A DNA stretch of 64,000 bases. It comes from DATFDN01 sp963767645. Its GTDB lineage: Bacteria; Pseudomonadota; Alphaproteobacteria; Acetobacterales; Acetobacteraceae. Each line of letters starts with the position of its first letter. The first letter of the stretch is position 1. The stretch covers positions 1 through 64,000 of the forward strand of contig CAVYEW010000004.1 of the NCBI GenBank assembly GCA_963767645.1, read 5' to 3'. Positions 35,427 through 44,260 of this stretch are shown here, piece by piece. Made by a program: the position numbers and the translations under genes. The notes under the pieces are model-generated. The model was not told the DNA's origin. It ran no database searches and worked only from the letters and a program-made list of their open reading frames with translations.

Positions 35427-36116
35427 ATGCTCCAGGACTCCGACCCACCTTCCCCCGCCCGCAAACTCGACGCGGAGTGCACGCGCCGGGACATATTGGA
35501 TGCCGCGCGCGAGGAGTTCGTTGAGAACGGCCTGAGCGGCGCGCGGGTGGACGCCATCGCGGCGCGGACCCGGACCACCAAGCGGATGATCTACTACTAT
35601 TTCGGCAGCAAGGAGGGCCTCTACCTAGCCGTACTAGAACGCGCCTATGCCGATATCAGGGATGTCGAAAAGCGCTTGGACCTGGAGACCATGGCTCCGG
35701 AGGAGGCCATCAGGCGCATGATCGCGTTCACCTTCGACTACCAGGAAGCGCATCCCGACTTCATCCGGCTGGTCAGCATCGAGAATATCCATCACGGCAG
35801 GTTCGTCGCACAATCGAAGGCGATCCGCGCGGTGAACGCGAGCGTGATAGAGGCGTTGGCGGCGATCCTGGATCGGGGCAGAAAGGCGGGCGTGTTCCGC
35901 GGCGACCTCACCCCGGAGGACGTGCATATGATGATCAGCGCGTTCTGCTTCTTCCGCGTCTCGAACCGCCACACCTTCGGCGCGTTGTTCGAGCAGGATC
36001 TCGCCTCACCCAAGCTGCGCGAGAAGCATAGGGCGATGTTCACCGAGGCGATCCTGAGCGTGCTGGCGCCTCGGCAGAGGGCAAGAATCGGCGGTCCTCG
36101 TTCAAAGGCGGCCTGA
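35427..36116 (+). CDS. TetR/AcrR family transcriptional regulator
   Basis: A 229-residue repressor. The N-terminal helix-turn-helix is clear: RRDILDAAREEFVENGLSGA followed by RVDAIAARTRTTKRMIYYYF at about residues 22-61. The C-terminal ligand domain has PDFIRLVSIENIHHGRF and FRVSNRHTFGALFEQDL, the TetR_C_33-like pattern of regulators of aromatic/organic acid genes. The M20-RuBisCO-like-cupin operon is convergent with it and a likely target, but this is positional inference. Confidence 0.9.
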   Translation: MLQDSDPPSPARKLDAECTRRDILDAAREEFVENGLSGARVDAIAARTRTTKRMIYYYFGSKEGLYLAVLERAYADIRDVEKRLDLETMAPEEAIRRMIAFTFDYQEAHPDFIRLVSIENIHHGRFVAQSKAIRAVNASVIEALAAILDRGRKAGVFRGDLTPEDVHMMISAFCFFRVSNRHTFGALFEQDLASPKLREKHRAMFTEAILSVLAPRQRARIGGPRSKAA

Positions 36117-36123
36117 GCCCGCA

Positions 36124-36190
36124 GATGCTCGCGGCGAGCACGAGCATGACGTGGAAAAACCGACGGTCGCGAACTGGACCGCAAGGCGGA
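36124..36190 (-). repeat. Intergenic repeat, family A copy 2
   Basis: On the minus strand it begins TCCGCCTTGCGG, includes CCAGTTCGCGACCGTCGG and ends with CACGTCATGCTCGTGCTCG and GCGAGCAT. It shares its first half with the copy at 58530-58675 and its second half with 31176-31270. Located between convergent tetR and cupin genes. Confidence 0.65.
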
Positions 36191-36230
36191 CAGCACTTTC
36201 ACTCAGACTGGAACCGCCAGCGTATCCCTC

Positions 36231-36304
36231 CTCCTGTCCCCTCCCGCAAGGGGAGGGGGAGTCGCCTACCACGTCCCCTCCCCTTGCGGGAGGGGACAGG
36301 GGAG
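36231..36304. repeat. Large hairpin, family B copy 3
   Basis: Inverted copies of CCTGTCCCCTCCCGCAAGG-type sequence at 36232-36260 and 36275-36303 with a 14-nt spacer give a hairpin of about 28 pairs between convergent genes. It may end transcription of both tetR and the cupin operon. It is the best preserved of the three family B copies. Confidence 0.7.
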
Positions 36305-36344
36305 GGGTGAAATGGCGCGTCAACACAGTCAGCCTGAAAACGCG

Positions 36345-36815
36345 CTAGGTCGCGAGAAACGCTGCCACCTCCGGTTGCGCGCGCAGTTCCGCAAGAGCCT
36401 GATCGTCCGGTAGTTGCGGCCGGTCCCGCTCGGCATTCACCATGCAGAGGAAGCCGAGCGGCTCGTCCGCCGTGGCGCGGAACTGGTGCCAGGTCCAGGC
36501 AGGAATGGTGACGAGGTCGAACGGCTTGACCTCCCGCACCTGATCGGCAAGCAGGCAATGCCCCCGGCCGCGCAGAATTACGACGGCATGGACGTGCTCG
36601 TGCCGCTCCAGCGTGGAATAGCCGCCGGCCGCCATCTCGAAGTAGCGCAGTTGGCACCCTAGCCCGGGGTGGGCGAACAGCTCCTGACGGGAGATCGCCT
36701 TGAAGGGCGCGGCGCCGTCGTCCTTGTAGGGGCGCAACTCCACCCCGTCCCAGCGAAAGTCATTCTGGTACGGGCGCAAGCGGGCAGTGTCGTGGTCTTC
36801 CATGAGCGCGTTCAC
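36345..36815 (-). CDS. Cupin domain protein
   Basis: A 156-residue single-domain cupin. The metal-site pattern STLERHEHVHAVVILRGRGH (about residues 67-86) and PFDLVTIPAWTWHQFRAT (about 98-115) give His, His and Glu/His ligands. Function unknown; it could be an isomerase, dioxygenase or methylthio-sulfurylase-type enzyme. GTG 36815 overlaps the RuBisCO-like stop (GTGA); an ATG four codons later is possible. As the last gene of the M20-RLP-cupin operon it probably acts on the product of the RuBisCO-like protein. Confidence 0.8.
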   Translation of the reverse strand: MNALMEDHDTARLRPYQNDFRWDGVELRPYKDDGAAPFKAISRQELFAHPGLGCQLRYFEMAAGGYSTLERHEHVHAVVILRGRGHCLLADQVREVKPFDLVTIPAWTWHQFRATADEPLGFLCMVNAERDRPQLPDDQALAELRAQPEVAAFLAT

Positions 36816-37918
36816 GTCTCCCGGTAGCGGTGTCGGCCGACTTCCTGCACGAAGCAGGCCGTCGCGGCGACCAGCCCCTCGCGCGCGGCGAGCAGGCTTC
36901 CTCCGATCAGCAACATTACCTCCGGGCCGTAGAAATCAAGCATCTCCGGCACGCGGCCCAGGGTCATCCCGCCGGCCGGGACAGGCAGGCTTGCGCGATG
37001 GCCGTGATCGGGGCGGCGCGCGTTCTCGGCCAGACGTCGGCAGGTCGCCTCGCTGTAGCCGAACCGCCCGCCGTAATTGGGGAAAATCACCGCGTCGGCA
37101 CCGATCGCCGGCAGAAGCTTGCCGAGCAGCAGCTCCGGCGCAATCCGGGCGGCGCCGCCCAGCGTCGGATGCGCGATGAAGGCGAGATCGGGACATTCCC
37201 GGCCAAGCGCCTGCACGTTCGACCACCCCGCCAGCATCGGGGCGAGCATCACCGTGTCGATCCCGGCATCGCGCGACTGGCGTGCCTGCCGACGCAGATC
37301 GTCCAGGCTTCCCGACAGGCTCGGGACGTAGCGGGTCGGGTACCCGGTCGCCTTGGCGGCGCGGCGCACCGCCTCGGCACAGGCGGCGACGCGGGCGGCA
37401 AACGGCGCGTCCTCCTGATCGGCCAGGCCGTGGTCGTCCTTGACATAGTCGATCCCGCCCAACGCGAACCGTCCGGCAATATCGGCCAGCCGGTCCGGCT
37501 TCAGGCCCTGCGGCTTGATTGCCGAGCAGGTAAGCGCCCGATCCCCCGCGCAGACCCGGGCGCGCAGCCCCTCAATCCCGTGGCGCGGACCGCCAAGCCG
37601 CGCCGCAAGCTCCGACGGCAGATCCAGACCCTCAAGAACCACGTCGGGGTGAAGCGACGTATTGCCGAAAGCCATATTGAGAAGCTGGCCCGCGTCCGCC
37701 CCGACCGTGGCCGCCGACAGGCCGATCCGTACAGCAAACACGCCGCTGCCGCGATCGGCAATGTCCTCCACCCGGCCCACGATCCGGTCCAGGATGTCCT
37801 GATCTCCGATTGCCTCCAGCGGCATCTCCACGCTCTGCTCGACGGCGATCGTCTTAGCGCGGGCCTCGACCGAGGCGGCGTCGGAGCGCACGAGATAGGT
37901 GGCGATGAGCCTGGTCAT
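36812..37918 (-). CDS. RuBisCO large-subunit-like protein (form IV type)
   Basis: A 368-residue RuBisCO-fold protein. The Lys of loop 1 is in ALTCSAIKPQGLKPDRLAD, and GGIDYVKDDHGLADQEDAP matches the carbamylated-Lys loop (K-D-D) but with His where RuBisCO has Glu. Later pieces are FIAHPTLGGAARIAPELLL and VIFPNYGGRFGYSEATCRRL. It is therefore not a carboxylase, and probably an enolase, isomerase or decarboxylase-type RLP. ATG 37918 overlaps the hydrolase stop (ATGA). Context of M20 hydrolase and cupin argues for a small-molecule catabolic route. Confidence 0.88.
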   Translation of the reverse strand: MTRLIATYLVRSDAASVEARAKTIAVEQSVEMPLEAIGDQDILDRIVGRVEDIADRGSGVFAVRIGLSAATVGADAGQLLNMAFGNTSLHPDVVLEGLDLPSELAARLGGPRHGIEGLRARVCAGDRALTCSAIKPQGLKPDRLADIAGRFALGGIDYVKDDHGLADQEDAPFAARVAACAEAVRRAAKATGYPTRYVPSLSGSLDDLRRQARQSRDAGIDTVMLAPMLAGWSNVQALGRECPDLAFIAHPTLGGAARIAPELLLGKLLPAIGADAVIFPNYGGRFGYSEATCRRLAENARRPDHGHRASLPVPAGGMTLGRVPEMLDFYGPEVMLLIGGSLLAAREGLVAATACFVQEVGRHRYRET

Positions 37919-39165
37919 GGCTGCGCCAAATCCAGCAGCGTCCGCGTCAGCACGCGCGCGCCCGCCGCCAACCAGCCCGGCTCGGCATACTCCGCCGGAT
38001 TGTGGCTGATGCCGTCGCGGCACGGAACGAAGATCATGCCGCTTGGGCAGACCGGAGCCACGAATTGCGCGTCGTGGAAGGCACCGGAGGGCATGCGCCG
38101 ATGGCGCAGGCCAAGGCCCTGGGCAGCCCGCTCGATGGCTTCGACCACGTCGGGGGCGAAGCGGATCGGCATGGCGGTGAAGACCTCCCGGACCTCGCAG
38201 CCGAGGGTCTGCGCCGCGCCGCGGACGGCCGCTTCGATCGCGTCACCCCGCTCGCGCAGCATTGCCACCTCCGGATGGCGCAGGTCGATCGTGAAGCTGG
38301 CCTTGCTCGCCACCGAGTTGGAAGTGTTCGGCTCCACGATGAGCCGCCCCACGGTGAAACGCAGGAGGTCGTCGGGGTCATGCATCAGCGCGTTCAGGGC
38401 GGCGATCGCGCGCACAATGCCCTGTACTGCGTCGCGGCGGCGCGCGAGCGGAGTGGTGCCGGCATGGGAAGCTGCCCCGGTGAGGGTGACAGTGAACCAG
38501 CGGCTGCCCTGGATGCCGGTGACGACGCCGATGTCCCGTCCCTCTGCTTCCAGTATCGGCCCCTGCTCGATATGCGCCTCGACATAGGCGTGCGGTCGAT
38601 GACCAAGCGTGCGACGCGGCAGGTCGGCTTCGGCGGCCAGATGTGCCGCGAGCGCATCGGCGAAGCGCTCACCCGCGGGATCGCGTACCTCGGAGAAGGA
38701 GGCGAGGGGCCGGGCGCCGCTCCAGGCCATACTCCCCATGCAGCCGGGGGCGAAGCGGCCCCCTTCCTCGTTGGTCCAGGCGACGACCTCGATCGACCGG
38801 TAGGTGCGGACGCCGGCATCGCGCAGCGCCGCCATCGCCTCCAGTCCGGCGAGCACGCCGTAGATGCCGTCGAAGCGCCCGCCTTCGGGCTGCGTGTCCA
38901 TGTGGCTGCCGGCGAGGACCGGCGCCGCGTCACGATCCTCGCCCTCGCGCCTCAGCCAGAGATTGGCGGCTGCATCGATCGAGACCTGGGCGCCGGTCTT
39001 CTCCGCCCAGGCAATGAGTAGCCGACGCGCCTGGCGGTCGAGATCGGTGAGGCAGGCTCGGTTGACGCCTCCGCCCGGAATGGCACCGATCCGGGCCATG
39101 TCCATCAGCCTTCCCCAGAGGCGCTGCTCGTTCACGGCCGCCGCGGGCCGGTCTCGTTCGTCCAT
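37915..39165 (-). CDS. M20 family Zn-dependent amidohydrolase (carbamoylase/allantoate type)
   Basis: A 416-residue binuclear zinc hydrolase of the allantoate amidohydrolase/N-carbamoyl-amino-acid hydrolase group. It has metal motifs GSHMDTQPEGGRFDGIYGVL, WTNEEGGRFAPGCMG and EAHIEQGPILE, and the substrate Arg/Asn region LIVEPNTSNSVASKASF. The first ATG is used. It starts the operon with the RuBisCO-like protein and cupin. It probably cleaves a carbamoyl or amide group, releasing ammonia, before the RLP step; the substrate cannot be predicted. Confidence 0.9.
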   Translation of the reverse strand: MDERDRPAAAVNEQRLWGRLMDMARIGAIPGGGVNRACLTDLDRQARRLLIAWAEKTGAQVSIDAAANLWLRREGEDRDAAPVLAGSHMDTQPEGGRFDGIYGVLAGLEAMAALRDAGVRTYRSIEVVAWTNEEGGRFAPGCMGSMAWSGARPLASFSEVRDPAGERFADALAAHLAAEADLPRRTLGHRPHAYVEAHIEQGPILEAEGRDIGVVTGIQGSRWFTVTLTGAASHAGTTPLARRRDAVQGIVRAIAALNALMHDPDDLLRFTVGRLIVEPNTSNSVASKASFTIDLRHPEVAMLRERGDAIEAAVRGAAQTLGCEVREVFTAMPIRFAPDVVEAIERAAQGLGLRHRRMPSGAFHDAQFVAPVCPSGMIFVPCRDGISHNPAEYAEPGWLAAGARVLTRTLLDLAQP

Positions 39166-39177
39166 GGGCTGCGTGTA

Positions 39178-40356
39178 TCATGCCCGGATCAGTCCGGACA
39201 TTGGCGGGGCGGCAACGCTGTCGGGGAAGACCGCCGCAAGCGCGCCCGGTGCTAGGCCGAGATGTTGCACCAACACGCCCTTGGCAATGGCGCGCAGATC
39301 GGTGGTGGGCGCGAGATCGCGGTTCTCGAATAGTCGGCCCGGCCCAAGTCCAGGCCAATCGGCCCGCACCCGTCCGCCCTCGACCGCGCCGCCCAGGAGC
39401 AGCGCCACCGAAGCCGTACCGTGATCGGTGCCGCGGGTGCCGTTCACCCGGACGGTGCGGCCGAATTCGGTGATGCACAGGATGGCGCTCTGCCGCCAAA
39501 CCGGCCCGAGCGCCTGGCGCAGCGCCGCCAATCCGGCATCGAGCCGCCGCAGCATCGCCTCGAGCCGGGCGGGCTGCGCCGCATGCGTGTCCCAGCCGTC
39601 CAGCTCGAGCGCGGCAACGCGCGGACCGTCCGACCGGGCCAGCATCTCCCCGCCGGCTGCCGCCAGCGTGACGAAGCCGTCCCCGCCGAGCGCGGGTGCC
39701 TCGGCGAGCGCGGAGCGGCTGAAGCCGCGCTCGCGCAAGCCCTGCCGGATCGCCGGCCCCACCACCTGATCCCGTGCCGCCAGGGCGGCGACCTGACGAT
39801 AGAAATCCGGGTTGGCGGCGCCGAGCCTGCTCGGTGCCCAGCTTCCGGCGCGGGCGGGACCACGCAGCAGCAGCGGCATCGACAGGCCGAACGCCATCGC
39901 CTCGCCTTCGGGCTTCTCCGGGGCGGCGGGAAGAGCGGCGACGGCGCGGTTGAGCCAGCCGCTCGTCATACGGTGCCCTGCGCCGCTTTCCAGGCAGTCC
40001 TGCGCCTCGAAATGGCTGCGGATGCGGTATGGTCCGGCAACCGCGTGCAGGATCGTGAGTTCACCCGCGCGATAGGTCTCATGCAGTCCGGTAAGCGCGG
40101 GGTGCAGGCCGTAGAACCCGCCGAGGTCGAGCAGCCCTGCCTCCTGCCCCGGGCCGGGCGGCACGATCGCGCCGCGCAGTCCGGTCAGAGCGGGATCGCC
40201 ATACGGCACCACGGCGGACAGGCCATCCAGCGCGCCGCGCAGGATCACCACGACAAGCCGGCGCTGGGTGGGCGCGGCGGCCAGCGCGAGCGAGGCGCGG
40301 CCTACCGCCATGGCGGACGACAGGCCGAGAAGGGCGGCGCGGCGCGAGAGGGGCAT
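39178..40356 (-). CDS. DUF1501 domain protein
   Basis: A 392-residue exported protein of the DUF1501 (sulfatase-like fold) family. It has a twin-arginine-type start (SRRAALLGLSSAMAVGRASL), LVVVILRGALDGLSAVVPYG and LDGWDTHAAQPARLEAML, followed by CITEFGRTVRVNGTRGTDHG, all family-diagnostic. It overlaps no other gene and lies two bases after the DUF1800 stop, so both are cotranscribed. Function is unknown. Confidence 0.9.
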   Translation of the reverse strand: MPLSRRAALLGLSSAMAVGRASLALAAAPTQRRLVVVILRGALDGLSAVVPYGDPALTGLRGAIVPPGPGQEAGLLDLGGFYGLHPALTGLHETYRAGELTILHAVAGPYRIRSHFEAQDCLESGAGHRMTSGWLNRAVAALPAAPEKPEGEAMAFGLSMPLLLRGPARAGSWAPSRLGAANPDFYRQVAALAARDQVVGPAIRQGLRERGFSRSALAEAPALGGDGFVTLAAAGGEMLARSDGPRVAALELDGWDTHAAQPARLEAMLRRLDAGLAALRQALGPVWRQSAILCITEFGRTVRVNGTRGTDHGTASVALLLGGAVEGGRVRADWPGLGPGRLFENRDLAPTTDLRAIAKGVLVQHLGLAPGALAAVFPDSVAAPPMSGLIRA

Positions 40357-40358
40357 GG

Positions 40359-41639
40359 TCAACGCCTCTGGAACTCGGGGGCGGAGAGCAGCAGCGCCAG
40401 CGCCTCCCGGCGCGAGCCGACGCGGCGCATCGCCTGCGCGGTGGCCGGGTGCAGCAGCGGGCCGAGCGCGATGTCGGCGAGCGTGTCGGGATCCGGGGTG
40501 CCCGCCTCGCCGGCGAGGGCATAGGCGAGGTCGAGGCGTCGCATCATCGCTTCCGGCGTCGCCCAATCGGCGGCGCGGTCCGGCCAGCCGTCCGGCTGCG
40601 GGGCCGCCCAGATCGGCTGGCCAAGCATTCGGAGTGCGGCGAGCGCGGGCGGCGGCGCTTGAGTGACGTCCAGCGCGCGCAGGCTGGCGAGCAGATAGTC
40701 GAAGGGTGCCCGCAGCTTCGTGCCCGGCCGCCAAGCTCCCTCGATCCGGATCATCGCTTCCGCCGCCGCGCCCAGGTCGCCTTGCGTATCGCGCAGCGCG
40801 CCTTCGATAGGGCGCACTGTCTCCGGCGTCGGATCGTCGGCGACGAAGTGGCGCGCGAGCTTGGTCGCAAGGTGATGATGCGTGGCGTTGTGCCCGCCAA
40901 GGAACGCCAGCGCGGCGATCCCGCCTTCCTCGCCTTCCGGGAATGCCCGTCCCATCAGCGTCTTCAGCCCAGGCTCGTGCGCGCCGGGGCGGAAACGGAA
41001 GCCGGGCTCGTCCTGGTTGAAATCGATCGACCAGCCGGTGAGGATGCGGGCGAAGCTGGTGACATCGGACTGGGTGTAGCCCGACGCCGGAGTGAGCGTG
41101 TGCAGCTCCAGGCATTCGCGCGCCAGGTTCTCGTTCAGCCCGCGCCCGGTCCGCCTTCCGGCGAGGCTGTTCGGGCCGACGGACGCGGCGTTGTCCAGAT
41201 AGACCAGCATGGCGGGATGGCGCATCACGGCGAGCAGCATGTCGCCGAACTGGCCGGCGACATGCGGGCGGATCGCCTCGGCGACAAACGGGCCGATCAG
41301 GGCAGCACCAGCCCCGCGACGGGCCGAGACCGTGAAGTGGTTGGCCCAGAACCACACCAGCCGCTCCCTGAATGGCGCCGGCGTGGTCAGCGCCGTCGTG
41401 AGCTGTGCCTGCGCATCACGGATGAACAACGCGCGCGAGCGGGCTTTGCCTGGAGGGGGTTTTTCGTCGCGATCGGAGCGCAGCGCCGCGAGCGCCTCGG
41501 CCAAGTTAGGGGAGGCCGAAGGTGGGGAGCTCCGCAGCTGGCCGCGCAGCCACTCAACAGGGTCTTCGGGCAGCGGCGTTTCCGTCCCCCGCCGTCCCAA
41601 CCCGAAACGCACCAGCGCCTGCATCGGCCGCAGATCCAT
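40359..41639 (-). CDS. DUF1800 domain protein
   Basis: A 426-residue protein. Family-diagnostic stretches are RERLVWFWANHFTVSARRGA, MLLAVMRHPAMLVYLDNAAS and GLNENLARECLELHTLTPAS, then FLGGHNATHHHLATKLARHF. DUF1800 and DUF1501 are nearly always paired and thought to act on an exported substrate; function is not known. ATG 41639 gives the expected beginning; an upstream extension lacks family similarity. Confidence 0.9.
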   Translation of the reverse strand: MDLRPMQALVRFGLGRRGTETPLPEDPVEWLRGQLRSSPPSASPNLAEALAALRSDRDEKPPPGKARSRALFIRDAQAQLTTALTTPAPFRERLVWFWANHFTVSARRGAGAALIGPFVAEAIRPHVAGQFGDMLLAVMRHPAMLVYLDNAASVGPNSLAGRRTGRGLNENLARECLELHTLTPASGYTQSDVTSFARILTGWSIDFNQDEPGFRFRPGAHEPGLKTLMGRAFPEGEEGGIAALAFLGGHNATHHHLATKLARHFVADDPTPETVRPIEGALRDTQGDLGAAAEAMIRIEGAWRPGTKLRAPFDYLLASLRALDVTQAPPPALAALRMLGQPIWAAPQPDGWPDRAADWATPEAMMRRLDLAYALAGEAGTPDPDTLADIALGPLLHPATAQAMRRVGSRREALALLLSAPEFQRR

Positions 41640-41778
41640 GGCCGAAATCCTAGTCCCGGCGCAGGCGGCGCTCTGTGACAAAGGGTGACGCATGACCGCT
41701 TTGCATTCACCAATCGGTGCTTGCAAAACCTCGATTCCTAACGCACATGCGGACCAAGCCGCCGGCTCAGGGCCGGCA

Positions 41779-41821
41779 ACCACGGGCGCGCGGGGCGAAC
41801 CCCTGCCGCGCCCGTCGTGGT
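41779..41821 (+). promoter_or_regulatory. Hairpin in the fusA leader
   Basis: Arms ACCACGGGCGCG (41779-41790) and CGCGCCCGTCGTGGT (41807-41821) pair with one small bulge and enclose GGGG-CGAA-CCCC. The structure ends 17 bases before the EF-G start, so it may control translation, or be the end of the preceding intergenic region. No U run follows, so it is not a plain terminator. Confidence 0.45.
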
Positions 41822-41837
41822 ATGGAGACCTCGATCA

Positions 41838-43919
41838 ATGCCCGCCCCGGACCTCGCACGCATCCGCAACATCGGCATCACCGCGCATATCGACGCCGGC
41901 AAGACCACCACGACCGAGCGTATCCTCTACTACACCGGCATGTCGCACCGAATTGGCGAGGTCCATGACGGCAACACCACGACCGACTACATGGAGCAAG
42001 AGCGCGAGCGGGGGATCACCATCACCTCGGCGGCGGTGACGTGCGAGTGGAAGGACCACCGCATCAACATCATCGACACGCCCGGCCATATCGACTTCAA
42101 CATCGAGGTCAACCGCAGCCTGCGCGTGCTGGATGGCGCCGTGTTCATCATCGAGGGCGTGGCCGGCGTGCAGCCGCAGTCCGAGACCAACTGGCGCTTG
42201 GCCGACCGCTATAACGTCCCGCGCGTCATCTTCATCAACAAGCTCGACCGCACCGGGGCCGACTTCTACCGCGCCTTCGCCACACTGAAGGAGAAGCTCG
42301 ACATCGTCGCGCTCCCCCTGCAGCTGCCGATCGGGATCGAGGACAAGTTCGTGGGCGTCGTCGATCTGGTGGAGATGAAGGCGATCGTCTGGGAAGGCGG
42401 CGAACTCGGCGCCAAGTACCACGACGAGCCGATCCCGGCCGACTTGGTGGAGGCTGCGCAGGAGCACCGCCAGACCCTGCTCGACACCGCGCTCTCGGTC
42501 GACGACGCGGCGATGGAGGAATATTTTGAAAAGGGAGAGGTTTCCGTTGCGACGTTGAAGCGTTGCATCAAGGCAGGCACCATCTCCGGCGCGTTCCGCC
42601 CGGTGCTGTGCGGCACCGCCTTCAAGAACAAGGGCGTGCAGCCGCTGCTCGACGCCGTCATCGACTACCTGCCGAGCCCGGTTGACGTGCCCGGCATCAA
42701 GGTCGCCGCCGAGGAGGGAGAGGACGAGCACGCGGAACGCCGCCGCATCAAGGCCGACCCGGATGCGCCGTTCGCCGGCCTGGCCTTCAAGATCATCAAC
42801 GACAAGTACGGCACGCTGACCTTCGTGCGCGTCTATGCCGGCACGCTGCGATCGGGCGACATGGTGCAGAACACCACCCGCGGGCACCGCGAGCGCATCG
42901 GGCGCATGTTCCAGATGCATGCCGATAAGCGACAGGAAATAAAGGAAGTTGTGGCGGGCGACATCGCCGCCTTCGTCGGCCTGAAGGACACCGGCACGGG
43001 CGACACCCTGGCTTCGCAGGAGGACCCGGTGATCCTGGAGCGCATGGCGTTCCCGGTGCCGGTGATCGACATCTCGGTCGAGCCGCGGACCAAGGAGGCG
43101 ATCGAGAAGATGACGATCGGCCTGCAGAAGCTGGCCGCCGAAGACCCGAGCCTCAGGCTGCGCACCGACCAGGAGACCGGTCAGACCATCCTGTCGGGGA
43201 TGGGCGAGCTGCATCTCGAGATCATCATCGACCGGCTGAGGCGCGAATACGGCGTCGATGCCAACGTGGGCGCGCCGCAGGTCGCCTACCGCGAGACCAT
43301 CTCGCGCCCGCATACCGAGACCTACACCCACAAGAAGCAGACCGGCGGATCGGGCCAGTATGCCGAGGTGAAGGTCGTCTTCGAGCCGCTGGAGCGGAAT
43401 GGCGGCGTGGTGTTCGAGAACGACGTGGTGGGCGGCGCCGTACCGCGCGAGTACATCCCGGCGGTCGAGAAGGGTATCCGCGTCCAGGCCGAGACCGGCG
43501 TGCTGGCAGGCTTCCCCACCGTGGATTTCAAGTTCCGGCTGATCGACGGCAAGTACCACGACGTGGACAGCTCGGCGCTCGCCTTCGAGATCGCCGCCAA
43601 GGCCTGTTTCCGCGACGGCATGAAGAAGGCCGGACCGATCATCCTGGAGCCGGTGATGGATGTGGAAGTCACCACGCCGCAGGACCATGTGGGCGACGTG
43701 GTGGGCGACCTGAACCGCCGCCGGGGCATGATCCAGAACCAGGAGAGCTCGGGCTCGACCGTTATCGTCCGGGCGCATGTTCCCCTGAAGGAGATGTTCG
43801 GCTACATTTCCCACCTGCGGAGCATGACCAAGGGGCGAGCCTCCTTCACCATGCAGTTCCATCACTACGACCCGGTGCCGCGCAATATCGCGGACGAGAT
43901 CATGGCGAAGAGCGCGTGA
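41838..43919 (+). CDS. fusA: Elongation factor G
   Basis: A 693-residue GTPase of ribosomal translocation. G1 is AHIDAGKTTTTERIL; G2 includes RGITITSA; G3 is DTPGH; G4 is NKLDRTGAD. Domains II-V follow, with LSGMGELHLEIIIDRLRREY in domain III and HKKQTGGSGQYAEVKVVFEP in domain IV. ATG 41838 starts the conserved RNIGITAHIDAG. It stands alone, not in a str operon with rpsL/rpsG/tuf, so it may be a second paralogue; this cannot be decided from the window. Confidence 0.92.
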   Translation: MPAPDLARIRNIGITAHIDAGKTTTTERILYYTGMSHRIGEVHDGNTTTDYMEQERERGITITSAAVTCEWKDHRINIIDTPGHIDFNIEVNRSLRVLDGAVFIIEGVAGVQPQSETNWRLADRYNVPRVIFINKLDRTGADFYRAFATLKEKLDIVALPLQLPIGIEDKFVGVVDLVEMKAIVWEGGELGAKYHDEPIPADLVEAAQEHRQTLLDTALSVDDAAMEEYFEKGEVSVATLKRCIKAGTISGAFRPVLCGTAFKNKGVQPLLDAVIDYLPSPVDVPGIKVAAEEGEDEHAERRRIKADPDAPFAGLAFKIINDKYGTLTFVRVYAGTLRSGDMVQNTTRGHRERIGRMFQMHADKRQEIKEVVAGDIAAFVGLKDTGTGDTLASQEDPVILERMAFPVPVIDISVEPRTKEAIEKMTIGLQKLAAEDPSLRLRTDQETGQTILSGMGELHLEIIIDRLRREYGVDANVGAPQVAYRETISRPHTETYTHKKQTGGSGQYAEVKVVFEPLERNGGVVFENDVVGGAVPREYIPAVEKGIRVQAETGVLAGFPTVDFKFRLIDGKYHDVDSSALAFEIAAKACFRDGMKKAGPIILEPVMDVEVTTPQDHVGDVVGDLNRRRGMIQNQESSGSTVIVRAHVPLKEMFGYISHLRSMTKGRASFTMQFHHYDPVPRNIADEIMAKSA

Positions 43920-43936
43920 TGACGGCCGGGGCTTGA

Positions 43937-44260
43937 ATGGCCACGCCCCGTCTCCACTGGATGCGGGGTCGCACGGAGCAGGGGCCGGGCCTTGCCCGCA
44001 CCCTTGAGTGGGTGGGGCTTGACGATGCCGGGCGGGCGATCGCCCGGGTCGTCCGTCTGAAGGGGCCGGTCTGGGCGGAGTGGCGGCAGTACCGCGCAGT
44101 GGCTCTCGACGATGAGGCCAAGGTCATAGAGCTGCGTCCCTCCCCGCCCGACGGCGCCGGCTGGCTTGCCTGCATCGGTGCGCGCGTGGTCGGGCGGGCT
44201 GCCCTGCCATTGCAGGCGGTCCGCACCGCCGAGGCGGCGTTGGCGGGTGGCGGCGATTGA
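43937..44260 (+). CDS. Hypothetical protein
   Basis: A 107-residue, Trp-rich protein (RLHWMRGRTEQGPGLARTLE, VRLKGPVWAEWRQYRAVALD). No family recognised. Its stop overlaps the start of the nucleotidyltransferase gene, so it is cotranscribed with the MNT-HEPN pair. It could be a third component or an unrelated leader protein. Confidence 0.5.
   Translation: MATPRLHWMRGRTEQGPGLARTLEWVGLDDAGRAIARVVRLKGPVWAEWRQYRAVALDDEAKVIELRPSPPDGAGWLACIGARVVGRAALPLQAVRTAEAALAGGGD

Noticed and set aside
36812..37918. True RuBisCO (form I-III)
   Set aside because: The protein is short and the metal loop has His where a Glu is required; context is not that of carbon fixation.
41835..43865. Minus-strand 676-codon frame opposite elongation factor G
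   Set aside because: Antisense to an intact, highly conserved gene.
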